This document shows positions 35,380 to 43,514 of a DNA stretch of 64,000 bases, piece after piece (positions within the stretch are counted from its first letter, which is position 1; the number at the start of each line of letters is the position of its first letter). Origin of the DNA: Maridesulfovibrio ferrireducens. GTDB taxonomy: Bacteria; Desulfobacterota; Desulfovibrionia; Desulfovibrionales; Desulfovibrionaceae. Location of the stretch: assembly GCF_016342405.1 (NCBI RefSeq), contig NZ_JAEINN010000005.1, positions 1 to 64,000 on the forward strand, given 5' to 3'. Made by a program: the position numbers and the translations under genes. Under the pieces are notes generated by a model. The model worked only from the letters and a program-made list of their open reading frames with translations. It did not search any database and had not been told where the DNA came from.

Positions 35380-35547
35380 TTAATTCTTGTCTCTTTCTTT
35401 ATCTGTAGAATCTGCCTTTTCCGCCGACTCGTCCTGCTGTGAGGTCATGTCGTTTAGAGCTTGACGGGAACTTTTTTTAACCATGTAAAAAATCGCAAAA
35501 ACAATGACCAGCATTATAATGATGCCTTCGACTAATTCACCTGTCAT
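35380..35547 (-). CDS. small single-pass membrane protein, 55 aa
   Basis: ATG on the minus strand at 35547 is preceded by GGAGAAAGCT. The protein has a short N-terminus (MTGELVEG), one membrane helix (about 9-23, IIIMLVIVFAIFYMV), then a strongly charged cytoplasmic tail rich in Asp, Glu, Lys and Ser. It lies 49 bases downstream of the permease gene and upstream of the operon terminator, so it is probably the third gene of the metal-efflux unit. Small single-helix proteins often accompany transporters as stabilisers; that role is inference. Confidence 0.7.
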   Translation of the reverse strand: MTGELVEGIIIMLVIVFAIFYMVKKSSRQALNDMTSQQDESAEKADSTDKERDKN

Positions 35548-35596
35548 AGCTTTCTCCTTTTTATCATTAATCTTCGGCCGTACTTTCAGTTCATAA

Positions 35597-36733
35597 TTAG
35601 TGAGAATGACCTGATTCCGATTTTCCGTTGATCATTGTTGTTAGTCTGGGGACAGCGATTAATGCAATTAAAACAATCGCGCTGACGGTATAGAAAATGC
35701 CATGAACGTCTTCAGCTCCGCCTTGAACCCAGTCGGTAATGCTGAGCCCGAAGGAATAGTACAGCCAGTTTGTCAGCATGCCAAGCAATAGTGAGCAGAC
35801 AATTATAGTTCCTAGATAAATGAAGGCTGACCGCTTGCCTAGAAGTTTGGCAATAACGGTAAATGATGCCGCGTTTGTTGCCGGACCTGCAAGCAGAAAG
35901 ACCAGTGCCGCACCGGGAGAGAGCCCTTTAAGAGCAAGTGCTGCTGCAATCGGAGTTGATGCTGTCGCGCATACATAGAGCGGAACAGCGGCTGCAAGCA
36001 TGATCAATAGCGGCATAAATCCGTCTCCGAGATTCTTTTCAATGAACCCGTCAGGAATAAGAGCTCCGAACATACCCGCCAGAATTACTCCGAAGATGAA
36101 CCATAAGCCTATGTCCTGTAACAGGTTACCGAATGAGTATTTCATTCCACTGGAAACTTTTCCCATAAAAGTCGACGGGGATTCTGATTTTTCACAGCCG
36201 CAACCGGAGCAACCAGTCTGATTTGAACAGCTTTGCTCTTTGCTGGGGGCATGGTCGTGTTCATGTGTATGTTGAAAGAGAATGGCATCGGGTATTAATT
36301 GAGGGGGGGTTCCGTTTTTTTTCTCGTTTCTGTCGACCATAATCCCTGCGATAACAGCAGTAATAAATGCCGCCACAGGTCTTAGTATTGTCATGATGGG
36401 ATCAAGCAGAGCATATGTTACCGCGATTGAGTCCACACCTGTTTCAGGAGTAGAAATTAAAAAGGATGTAGTTGCTCCTTTGCTCGCTCCTTGCTGTCTC
36501 AACTGAGCCGCTGCCGGTATCACACCGCAACTGCAAAGCGGAATAGGAACTCCGAGAAGTGATGCCTTGAATACGTCTGATATTTTACCGGAGCCTAGGT
36601 TTTTAGATATGAATTCCGGTCCTACAAACGCTTTCAAAAGTCCTGCAACGAAAAATCCGAAGAGCATGAAAGGTGCGGATTGAAGTAGCACTTCCCATGA
36701 TTCGAATGCGATTTTAGTTAATATATCGATCAT
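35597..36733 (-). CDS. SO_0444/ArsP-like heavy-metal efflux permease
   Basis: 378 aa permease of the DUF318 family with two bundles of about four membrane segments. Each half has a G-x-P motif: GVPIPLCSCGVIPAA (C67 and C69) and AAVPLYVCATASTPIA. The cytoplasmic loop at about 154-181 is a metal-binding patch, with HTHEHDH followed by C-rich CSNQTGCSGCGC, and the protein ends HSH. This Cys/His loop favours copper, zinc or cadmium export over organoarsenicals. The start overlaps the repressor gene by 4 bases. Confidence 0.88.
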   Translation of the reverse strand: MIDILTKIAFESWEVLLQSAPFMLFGFFVAGLLKAFVGPEFISKNLGSGKISDVFKASLLGVPIPLCSCGVIPAAAQLRQQGASKGATTSFLISTPETGVDSIAVTYALLDPIMTILRPVAAFITAVIAGIMVDRNEKKNGTPPQLIPDAILFQHTHEHDHAPSKEQSCSNQTGCSGCGCEKSESPSTFMGKVSSGMKYSFGNLLQDIGLWFIFGVILAGMFGALIPDGFIEKNLGDGFMPLLIMLAAAVPLYVCATASTPIAAALALKGLSPGAALVFLLAGPATNAASFTVIAKLLGKRSAFIYLGTIIVCSLLLGMLTNWLYYSFGLSITDWVQGGAEDVHGIFYTVSAIVLIALIAVPRLTTMINGKSESGHSH

Positions 36734-37116
36734 TTATTTTTCCTGTCAGGGGTGCATCCTTCATTCTTTAGATGCGCCAGAGTTGTTTGGATGATTGTTT
36801 CAACATGGCTGTCATCGAGCCTGTATAATGCTTTTCGTCCTTGTTTCGTAAAGCGTACCATTCGTGCAGAGCGAAGGATTCTAAGTTGGTGGGATATCGC
36901 GGAGTGACTCATGTTTAATAGTTCCGCAAGATCGCATACGCACAGTTCTTGTATAGAAAGCGCATGTAATATTGAAATTCTTACGGGTTCGCCAAGTATT
37001 TTAAAAGTTGCAGCGACATCTTCCATTGTCTGGCTGGAGCAAATTTTACTTCTTACTATTTCAATGGCTGCCGGATCTGGATTATGCCCGTCGCATGTAT
37101 CTTTTATTTCTTTCAT
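36730..37116 (-). CDS. ArsR/SmtB-family metal-responsive repressor (CadC-like)
   Basis: 128 aa winged-helix repressor. The alpha3 metal box ELCVCDLAELL supplies C59 and C61; with C8 (CDGH) and C26 in the N-terminal arm this resembles the CadC thiolate site for Cd, Pb or Zn. The dimer-helix site D102, H104 and H115 also lines up with the SmtB alpha5 zinc site. The recognition helix is HSAISHQLRILR. It overlaps the permease gene it presumably controls, and a classic palindromic operator lies 27 bases upstream of its start. Confidence 0.9.
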   Translation of the reverse strand: MKEIKDTCDGHNPDPAAIEIVRSKICSSQTMEDVAATFKILGEPVRISILHALSIQELCVCDLAELLNMSHSAISHQLRILRSARMVRFTKQGRKALYRLDDSHVETIIQTTLAHLKNEGCTPDRKNK

Positions 37117-37142
37117 TCAGATAACCCCTAAGTGTTGATGTG

Positions 37143-37156
37143 TGAACATATGTTCA
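37143..37156. promoter_or_regulatory. ArsR/SmtB-type operator
   Basis: TGAACATATGTTCA is a perfect 14-base palindrome, flanked by further A/T dyad. It matches the TGAA-N6-TTCA core of SmtB/CadC operators. It lies just upstream of the repressor start, so it should control the repressor, permease and small protein genes. Confidence 0.8.
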
Positions 37157-37340
37157 TATATTAATACTTACGTTAAGGAGGTCAAGTTGTAAATGTGGTT
37201 ATTAGTATCATCATGAATTCTAAAGGGTTCATTATTAATTAATTTAATGATTTGATGTAATGCTTAAAATTATATAATGTCACATGAAATTTTTAAAGTT
37301 TGTCATTTCAAAATAAATATAAGTTTATCCGGGGATTGTA

Positions 37341-38645
37341 ATGAATCAGGTTAATGCAGTGCGTAAGGGTGTTATCTTTTTTTTGAGCTGTTTGTTCGTT
37401 CTTTTACTTGTTCCGACTGTTTATGCAGCGGCGGAGGAAGGTAAAGACACGAAGGTCGACGTTGCTGATGAAATTATTACAATGGATTGGGTTAAACGTC
37501 TTCGCTGGGAAAATGAAGATAAGACCGTCCAGATTAAAATAGGCGGCCTTTATAGTTTTGACTGGGCGCAAATAAATGAAGATAGCAGGGTAGGGTCGGT
37601 TTATGACCCGGTTCAGAAACACAAAGAAGAAGTAAGATGGGCTAGACCTAAGATTAATTTAAAACTTTATGATCGTTATGAGTTTCACTTTGAATATGAA
37701 ATAGCAGGCAAAAGAGGACAGATTCAAGATTTCTGGGGACAGGTAAAGGATATTCCTTACCTTGGAAAGATTAAGGTGGGGCATTTCAAAGAACCTTTTT
37801 CTATGACAGTTTTGATGGGACGGACAGGTTCTACTATGATGGAGTATTCTCCGGCTTCTGTTTTTGCGCAGGCTCGTAACCTTGGTATTCAGTTTGAGAA
37901 TAGTTACTTAGATGGGCGGATTAATGCTGCTGCGGGTGTTTTCAATAAATGTAATTATCTTGATAATGCATTTACAGAGGACAATTCCGGAATTGATTTA
38001 ACGGGTCGCGTAGGTTGGCGTCCTTATCAGGAAGATGATGGTAAAAAGTTAATTCACGTAGGTCTCGGATATTCACATCAGTTCTTGGATGCAGATAAGC
38101 AGCCTACTAGTTTTTCTCCTTCCACAGGTTCTAATCTTTCAATAATAAAACTTACCGGCACAGGTTCAATACCCGCTTACGGTCAGGATCTTATGAACCT
38201 CGAACTTGCAGGAAAGTGGGATCAGTTCTGGTTTCAGAGTGAATATACATCCGCTTATCTCAATACAAAAGATCGCAATAATGCCTTTTTCTCAGGTTAT
38301 CATTTTGATGTAGGGTATATTCTTACTGGAGAAAGCAAGCCTTTCAAATCTGGAAAAGGTGTGTTCGGAGCGATTAATCCTAAGGAACCTTTCAATCCCT
38401 TGAAGGGGGGATGGGGTGCTTTAGAAGTTGCTGCGCAGTATTCGCATACAGATATGAATGACTATCACGCCAATGTCCGGGGCGGTGTTCAGGATAACCT
38501 TGGACTCGCTTTGAACTGGTATCTTAACGCTCATACCCGTGTTGCCGGTAACTATATGCATGTCGGAGTTGCAGGCAGGGATAATTCATCTCTCAGCAAC
38601 GGTGAAATGGATATTTATCAGTGCAGGATAATGTTTTATTTTTAG
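37341..38645 (+). CDS. OprP/OprO-like porin
   Basis: 434 aa outer-membrane protein. A signal peptide (about 1-30, ending VYAAAEE) is followed by alternating beta strands and a C-terminal Phe (CRIMFYF), the Bam recognition signature. The pattern GLYSFDWA, KINLKLYDRYEFHFEYEIA, GKIKVGHFKEPFS and SPASVFAQARNLGIQFEN is typical of the phosphate-selective porin O/P family. In this order of bacteria such porins are general, and phosphate selectivity is not shown by the sequence. Single gene, perhaps followed by the HPt-like gene 33 bases later. Confidence 0.88.
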   Translation: MNQVNAVRKGVIFFLSCLFVLLLVPTVYAAAEEGKDTKVDVADEIITMDWVKRLRWENEDKTVQIKIGGLYSFDWAQINEDSRVGSVYDPVQKHKEEVRWARPKINLKLYDRYEFHFEYEIAGKRGQIQDFWGQVKDIPYLGKIKVGHFKEPFSMTVLMGRTGSTMMEYSPASVFAQARNLGIQFENSYLDGRINAAAGVFNKCNYLDNAFTEDNSGIDLTGRVGWRPYQEDDGKKLIHVGLGYSHQFLDADKQPTSFSPSTGSNLSIIKLTGTGSIPAYGQDLMNLELAGKWDQFWFQSEYTSAYLNTKDRNNAFFSGYHFDVGYILTGESKPFKSGKGVFGAINPKEPFNPLKGGWGALEVAAQYSHTDMNDYHANVRGGVQDNLGLALNWYLNAHTRVAGNYMHVGVAGRDNSSLSNGEMDIYQCRIMFYF

Positions 38646-38678
38646 CAGAAGTAATTTAACGTAAGAAGAGAGAGTTTA

Positions 38679-38996
38679 ATGGTCTATTCTGAGGATAGTA
38701 AGAATATAGTTTTTATAGAGTCGGCACTGATTGATTTAGTGCCGATTTTGCTTGAAACGCTAGCTAAGGAATTAGCGGATATGGAAGAAACTTTAAGTAA
38801 GGATGATTTTGATAAGTTACAGGAGCAGGCTCACTCTTCGCGAGGCGCCGCTCTGACATATGGATTTGAGTCTTATGCCGAGATTTTGCTTGACCTGCAA
38901 CATGCGGCAGAGAATGAAGCTTCTGAAATTTTGAAGCATCTTTTTAGTTTGTTGCATGAATTGCTTGAATCGGTGAAATTTGAATCATCCACATAA
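38679..38996 (+). CDS. HPt-domain-like protein
   Basis: 105 aa, all-helical. The segment QEQAHSSRGAALTYGFESYA matches the HPt phospho-histidine pattern H-x-x-K/R-G-x-A-x-x-x-G, with Arg in place of the usual Lys. Free HPt proteins shuttle phosphate from hybrid kinases to response regulators. A hybrid kinase with a receiver domain is encoded less than 1 kb away on the other strand and is the natural candidate partner; this is inference. It converges with the MoCo-carrier-like gene. Confidence 0.7.
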   Translation: MVYSEDSKNIVFIESALIDLVPILLETLAKELADMEETLSKDDFDKLQEQAHSSRGAALTYGFESYAEILLDLQHAAENEASEILKHLFSLLHELLESVKFESST

Positions 38997-39012
38997 CTGC
39001 AAGCAATTTTTG

Positions 39013-39654
39013 CTAATGTAGAGCTTCAATCAAAAAAGTCTTCGCAGTCGAGTATATACCGGGACAACCGCTTTCTCTAGGGCCGGCAACATTGAGTACG
39101 CTGATTTGCATGGAACTTATCCAAGCCCTGATTGTTTCGATTGCGAGGGGGGAATCCAGAGGTATTACGGCTATGGGTCTGCTGTGTTTGCGCGCCAGTT
39201 TTATGGTGAGAGCTGTTCCTTTCGATTTACACTTTCCCGGAAAGACCAATGTTCCATCTGAATCAAGAACGTTCTGTTCGGTTCTTTTCCAGTAGTAGCT
39301 GACATCCATTTCACTTAGATTATACTTTTCGGGTATTATGCCGTCCTCGGCTTTTCTTCCTTTAGGGCACCACCCATTATGAGGGATTCCCAAGTGAATA
39401 GCTGCGTCAAGAGCGCCCCGGTCTACACCTGTTTGTCCGCCTGATATTATTCTGAATTCAGCGGGTAATTTTAAAATATCAGTTTGAAATGTGTTGCCTT
39501 CTGCTTTGAGCAATGAGCCGCAGTTGGGACAACTGACTTGATTAAAACTGCTTATGAGGGCCGGAATCAACTCAAATGATTCAATCGGTCCTGTCCATGA
39601 GCAGTTTCCGCACGATATATATTTTTTAGTTCCGTATGTTGCTGGTCTTTTCAT
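39013..39654 (-). CDS. zinc-ribbon protein with MoCo-carrier (SLOG-type) domain
   Basis: 213 aa. The N-terminus has two CxxC pairs (SCGNC and SCPNC, spaced about 30 residues), a likely zinc ribbon. The rest matches the putative molybdenum cofactor carrier family: FRIISGGQTGVDRGALDAAI, GWCPKGRKAEDG, and LVFPGKCKSKGTALTIKLA. These belong to the SLOG nucleotide-binding group. The open frame extends to 39783, inside the upstream kinase gene; I chose the ATG at 39654, 14 bases after the kinase stop, though no clear ribosome site precedes it. Last gene of the operon from 45676. Confidence 0.72.
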   Translation of the reverse strand: MKRPATYGTKKYISCGNCSWTGPIESFELIPALISSFNQVSCPNCGSLLKAEGNTFQTDILKLPAEFRIISGGQTGVDRGALDAAIHLGIPHNGWCPKGRKAEDGIIPEKYNLSEMDVSYYWKRTEQNVLDSDGTLVFPGKCKSKGTALTIKLARKHSRPIAVIPLDSPLAIETIRAWISSMQISVLNVAGPRESGCPGIYSTAKTFLIEALH

Positions 39655-39667
39655 AGAGGAATGAATA

Positions 39668-42166
39668 TCAGTTATCTGGTATAATAACAAGCTGCACTTC
39701 TGGAATACTTGAAATTCTGTCCAGATCAAGCGTTGTGCTGATCTCAGCCGGTATAAATAAAGTGCCCTTAAAGCCTTGTTCAATCTGGTTCCAAAGTTCA
39801 GAAGGTGTGCAGTAGTTGATTTTTCCGGGGCAGATTACCAGTAAATTTTGAGTTGGTGCGGCTTTTTCCATTCCGAGCACCATACAAGGATCTGTCATGA
39901 TCAGATCTTCCTGCAGCATTCCGTGGATAGTTTCAATCAACCTCCTATCGTCAATGGGCTTGATGAGGGCTGCATCTCCTCCGGCTTTCTGTCCTTCCGC
40001 AAGAGCACTGATAACAATGACCGGAATATGACGAGTTGACGGGTCCATGCGTAACTGCCTGATTGCTTCTGCACCGTCCATACGCGGCATTTTAAGGTCC
40101 ATGGTTATGAGCTGGGGCATTTGTTTTTTTGCCACTTCAACAGCTTCAACTCCATCTACCGCAGTAATTATTCTGTATCCTTCCTCTTCTAGAATCTGTG
40201 ATAAAAATTCATTGAGAGCCGGATCATCGTCAGCAACCAGAATCAGAGGGCTGTTCTTTTCGCCGGGGCGTCTTCCTACAGAGTTAATTTTGCTATGGGC
40301 CGGGACAAAGTTTACCTTTGTATCAGGAGTTCCTTTTGCCAATGTGAAGTGAAAGGAACTTCCTGCGCTGAGCTTACTGTCCACCCAGATGCGTCCGTTG
40401 TGGTGTTCAACAATTTGTTTACAGATCGGCAGACCAAGTCCCGTTCCTTTTGGTTTTCCGGTTAAAGTGTCTCCGACTTGCTTAAATCTTTCAAAAATTT
40501 TCTTTTGATCTTCCGGTGAAATACCGCTTCCTGTATCACTTACACTGATTAATATTTCATCATCATGAGCGCGGGCCGTGCAAGTAATGGTTCCGGATTT
40601 AGTAAATTTAACAGCATTAGAAATCAGGTTCATCATGACCTGCATAATTCTGTCCCGGTCGCCGTATATTGTGGGCAGATTCTTTTCAATATCAACTTGC
40701 AGGTCAAGATTTTTAGACATCCACAGCGGATTGGTTGATTGTCCTGAAACGTTGATAACTTCTTCCATATCAACAGGATTATTTTTCCAGTCAATTTTTC
40801 CTGATTCCATTTTCGCGATATCCAGCACATCATTAATAAGGTCCGTTAAGCGCTCACCTTCCGAAACGATAATGCCAATATTATCTTGAACTTGATTCAT
40901 AGCTCTTTGAGTTTTTTTATCTGTTGTATGGCACTGCGGGAAAACAGTTTTTTCGAGTTTTTTTCTAATAATTTTGGCGAAACCCAAAATGGAAGTCATG
41001 GGAGTTCTAAGTTCATGGGATACAGTGGAAATAAAGTCAGTTTTCAGATTATCCACTTCTTTTTCATATGTAATGTCCCTGACGAGAATAACCGCTCCGA
41101 GGCACAATGCTGTGCCGTCTTCGGAATCTTTCTTATGAATAGGAGTTGCTACCGCTTTCCCGATTCTTCGTTTGTTCAGGGTTATTTCTGATGTGTATAT
41201 TTCTTGTTCACAGCCTTTAACTAAATTAAAGAGCTGATTCATTTCATCGGTGAAGAAATTTTTAACGTCCTTCCCTTTGACATCTTGTCCTTCCAGTCCG
41301 AAAAGGTCTGAAAGAGCCGGATTTGTGAGAGAAATTTTTCCATAGACATCAATTACCAACAAGCCGTCGGCAAGGTTGTCCATGATAACTTTCATATAGG
41401 TAAGTGTATCCTGCAACTCACTTGTCGCATTAGTTACCGCTCGTTCAAGGCCGGAAATAATAGTGGTCAGTTCACTAGCCATGTTTTGCATCGTTCCGGC
41501 GAGGAGCCCTATTTCGTCATTTGAAGTTATTTCAACCGATGCCGTGAAGTCATGATCTGATAATTTGCGGGCGTATTCTGTTAATTTATTTAATGGTTCC
41601 GAAATTCGGTTAACACTCAAATACAATAGAAATACGCTGCCCCAAAAAATAAAAAACATTACAATTTGCAGTTTTGCAATTGCTATCCACACGTACTTGT
41701 TGATTAGTTCTTTATCCATCCCGACATGAACGTATCCGGCCATGCCTGCAAGAATAGGCTTGGTAATATCAATCACTTTTCCCGTTTCAGGAAGGGTAAT
41801 TTCTCTTACTGAAATTTCGTCAGGGTGCGAGGTGCTATGTTTCAGAATTTCCGGTACGCAAGGGACAAATGTGTGTGATATTATGTCCCCGTTTTCGTCC
41901 TGAACGTATACATATGCAGCTCCGTCAATAGCTTTAAATTGATCAATCATTGACTGGATGGTTGAGGAATCCCGATTGAGCAGAATCTCTACACTGGAAC
42001 CGGCAATGCTACTGGCTATGGATTTGCCTTTGCTTATGTACTCATCAACCATATGATTGTAGAGCGTAAGCGCGGACATAAGCGACATAGATATTGATAT
42101 AACTCCGAATAACACGAAGTTAAGAAGTAGAGTTTTTTGAAAAATTTTAGACATTCTCATTTTCAT
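39668..42166 (-). CDS. hybrid sensor histidine kinase with receiver domain
   Basis: 832 aa. Transmembrane 1 is at about 10-36. The small periplasmic sensor (about 37-160) has YVYVQDENGDIISHTF. Transmembrane 2 is at about 165-185, followed by HAMP, PAS (about 255-365), HisKA with H384 in VSHELRTPM, HATPase (NLISNAVKF; GTGLGLPIC), a receiver with D690 in TMDLKMPRMDG, and about 75 extra C-terminal residues of unknown nature. ATG at 42166 forms an ATGA overlap with the binding-protein stop, with GAGGTG upstream; a GTG nine bases earlier is also possible. The sensor resembles that of the kinase at 48185. Confidence 0.9.
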   Translation of the reverse strand: MKMRMSKIFQKTLLLNFVLFGVISISMSLMSALTLYNHMVDEYISKGKSIASSIAGSSVEILLNRDSSTIQSMIDQFKAIDGAAYVYVQDENGDIISHTFVPCVPEILKHSTSHPDEISVREITLPETGKVIDITKPILAGMAGYVHVGMDKELINKYVWIAIAKLQIVMFFIFWGSVFLLYLSVNRISEPLNKLTEYARKLSDHDFTASVEITSNDEIGLLAGTMQNMASELTTIISGLERAVTNATSELQDTLTYMKVIMDNLADGLLVIDVYGKISLTNPALSDLFGLEGQDVKGKDVKNFFTDEMNQLFNLVKGCEQEIYTSEITLNKRRIGKAVATPIHKKDSEDGTALCLGAVILVRDITYEKEVDNLKTDFISTVSHELRTPMTSILGFAKIIRKKLEKTVFPQCHTTDKKTQRAMNQVQDNIGIIVSEGERLTDLINDVLDIAKMESGKIDWKNNPVDMEEVINVSGQSTNPLWMSKNLDLQVDIEKNLPTIYGDRDRIMQVMMNLISNAVKFTKSGTITCTARAHDDEILISVSDTGSGISPEDQKKIFERFKQVGDTLTGKPKGTGLGLPICKQIVEHHNGRIWVDSKLSAGSSFHFTLAKGTPDTKVNFVPAHSKINSVGRRPGEKNSPLILVADDDPALNEFLSQILEEEGYRIITAVDGVEAVEVAKKQMPQLITMDLKMPRMDGAEAIRQLRMDPSTRHIPVIVISALAEGQKAGGDAALIKPIDDRRLIETIHGMLQEDLIMTDPCMVLGMEKAAPTQNLLVICPGKINYCTPSELWNQIEQGFKGTLFIPAEISTTLDLDRISSIPEVQLVIIPDN

Positions 42167-43422
42167 TTGCTCCACCTCGCCCAGTTTCTCACAGGTACAA
42201 ATTTACCGTTGGAAACAGTGGTGTAGTATATTTCGTCAAGACCTTGATGCTTACCCCGGCCGAAACTGACGGGGGTATTGAGTCCGATATCAAGATCTCT
42301 TATGGATAAAGTAGCAGCATAAAGGCTGCCATAGTTTTGTCTAAGCATCATTTTATCGAGTATTTTCGTCATTACTTTAGCCGTGAGATATCCTTCAAAG
42401 CTGATAAAACTGAACTTTAGTGGCTCGTAATCTTTTCCGAACCCTTCGGGCGGAGCGGGCGGGGACTCGGTCATTACTTTTCGGTAGTCGCGTACAGCTG
42501 GAAGGGAAGTATCTTCATAGCTTGGAACGGTTTGGGAGTTTATCAGGTTGTCGGTGTATTTTTTATTGCTGGTTTTTTCTAGATTCTTAAGGAGGTGCAG
42601 CATGTTATCGCTACCGACAAAAGAGAGATTGCATATCGGGATATCGAGTCCTGCATCTCTTGCATCTCTGATAAAAGCCGCACTTGCTTCATAGGCTCCG
42701 ATTGAAATGATTGCGTCCGGTTTTGTTTCTGCAAGTATTTCTACTTGTCTTTTCATGGAACTTTCGAAGCCAGCTCCTCTTTTATAAGTAGCTTCTGCTA
42801 CAATATTAAGATCTTTTTCTGTAAGTGCTTTTTTAACTCCGTCCCATCCGCTTCTGCCATAGGCGTCTGCCTGATATAAAACAGCAATTCTGTTGCGGCC
42901 TATCATAAACAAATTGTGCACGAGGCCCCATGTTTCCTGTCTGTATGATGCGCGCAGGTTGAAAACATACTCTTCGTATGGAAATTCTCTTTGCGGCTGA
43001 GCGCCGGTGAAGGGGAAGAAAAGGTAAACAGGTTTAACGGCATTGAAATGTTTAACGACAGGAAGAATTCTTGTTACTGTCGGGGTTCCAACATAGTTGA
43101 ACAAACAGAGAACATTATCTTTTTCAATTAATTTAATGGTATTTCGAATAGCCGGCAGCGGGTCGTATCCGTCGTCGTAATATTTGATAATAATTTTGTG
43201 GCCACGGATCCCGCCGTTTGCATTTACCTGATCGAAATAAGCTTGTGAGCCTCTGTATAGTTCAATCCCGAGTCCTTTGCTTGGTCCGGTAAAGGCGGCA
43301 GACATGCCGAGAAGAATAGGTTTTGTATCGTTGTCGACTTCCTCTGCATAGATCGCGGCAGGTGAAAACAGCATAAAAAGTGCAGCAGCAAAAAAGATGG
43401 TTTTAATGTAAAGCCTGTTCAT
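42163..43422 (-). CDS. periplasmic binding protein (Peripla_BP_6) linked to the hybrid kinase
   Basis: 419 aa, type I periplasmic-binding fold of the branched-chain amino-acid/amide family. The signal peptide ends about FSPAAIYA. The core has YYDDGYDPLPAIRNTIKLI, LFNYVGTPTVTRILPVVKHF and VLYQADAYGRSGWDGV. There is no ABC permease or ATPase nearby, and the next gene, overlapping by 4 bases, is a sensor kinase. It therefore probably presents ligand to that kinase instead of a transporter. The ligand is unknown. It is clearly paralogous to the protein encoded at 46983. Confidence 0.88.
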   Translation of the reverse strand: MNRLYIKTIFFAAALFMLFSPAAIYAEEVDNDTKPILLGMSAAFTGPSKGLGIELYRGSQAYFDQVNANGGIRGHKIIIKYYDDGYDPLPAIRNTIKLIEKDNVLCLFNYVGTPTVTRILPVVKHFNAVKPVYLFFPFTGAQPQREFPYEEYVFNLRASYRQETWGLVHNLFMIGRNRIAVLYQADAYGRSGWDGVKKALTEKDLNIVAEATYKRGAGFESSMKRQVEILAETKPDAIISIGAYEASAAFIRDARDAGLDIPICNLSFVGSDNMLHLLKNLEKTSNKKYTDNLINSQTVPSYEDTSLPAVRDYRKVMTESPPAPPEGFGKDYEPLKFSFISFEGYLTAKVMTKILDKMMLRQNYGSLYAATLSIRDLDIGLNTPVSFGRGKHQGLDEIYYTTVSNGKFVPVRNWARWSK

Positions 43423-43514
43423 AACGGGGACCCTATAAGTTTAGTCGCTTTCTGACGATATTCATTACCTGTTGCGAAGTTTTGCTACGCGTAGATATTT
43501 TCGTCTCCGTCAGA

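Noticed and set aside
39655-39783. N-terminal extension of the MoCo-carrier-like protein
   Set aside because: The added 43 residues are read from the end of the kinase gene in another frame and have no ribosome site.
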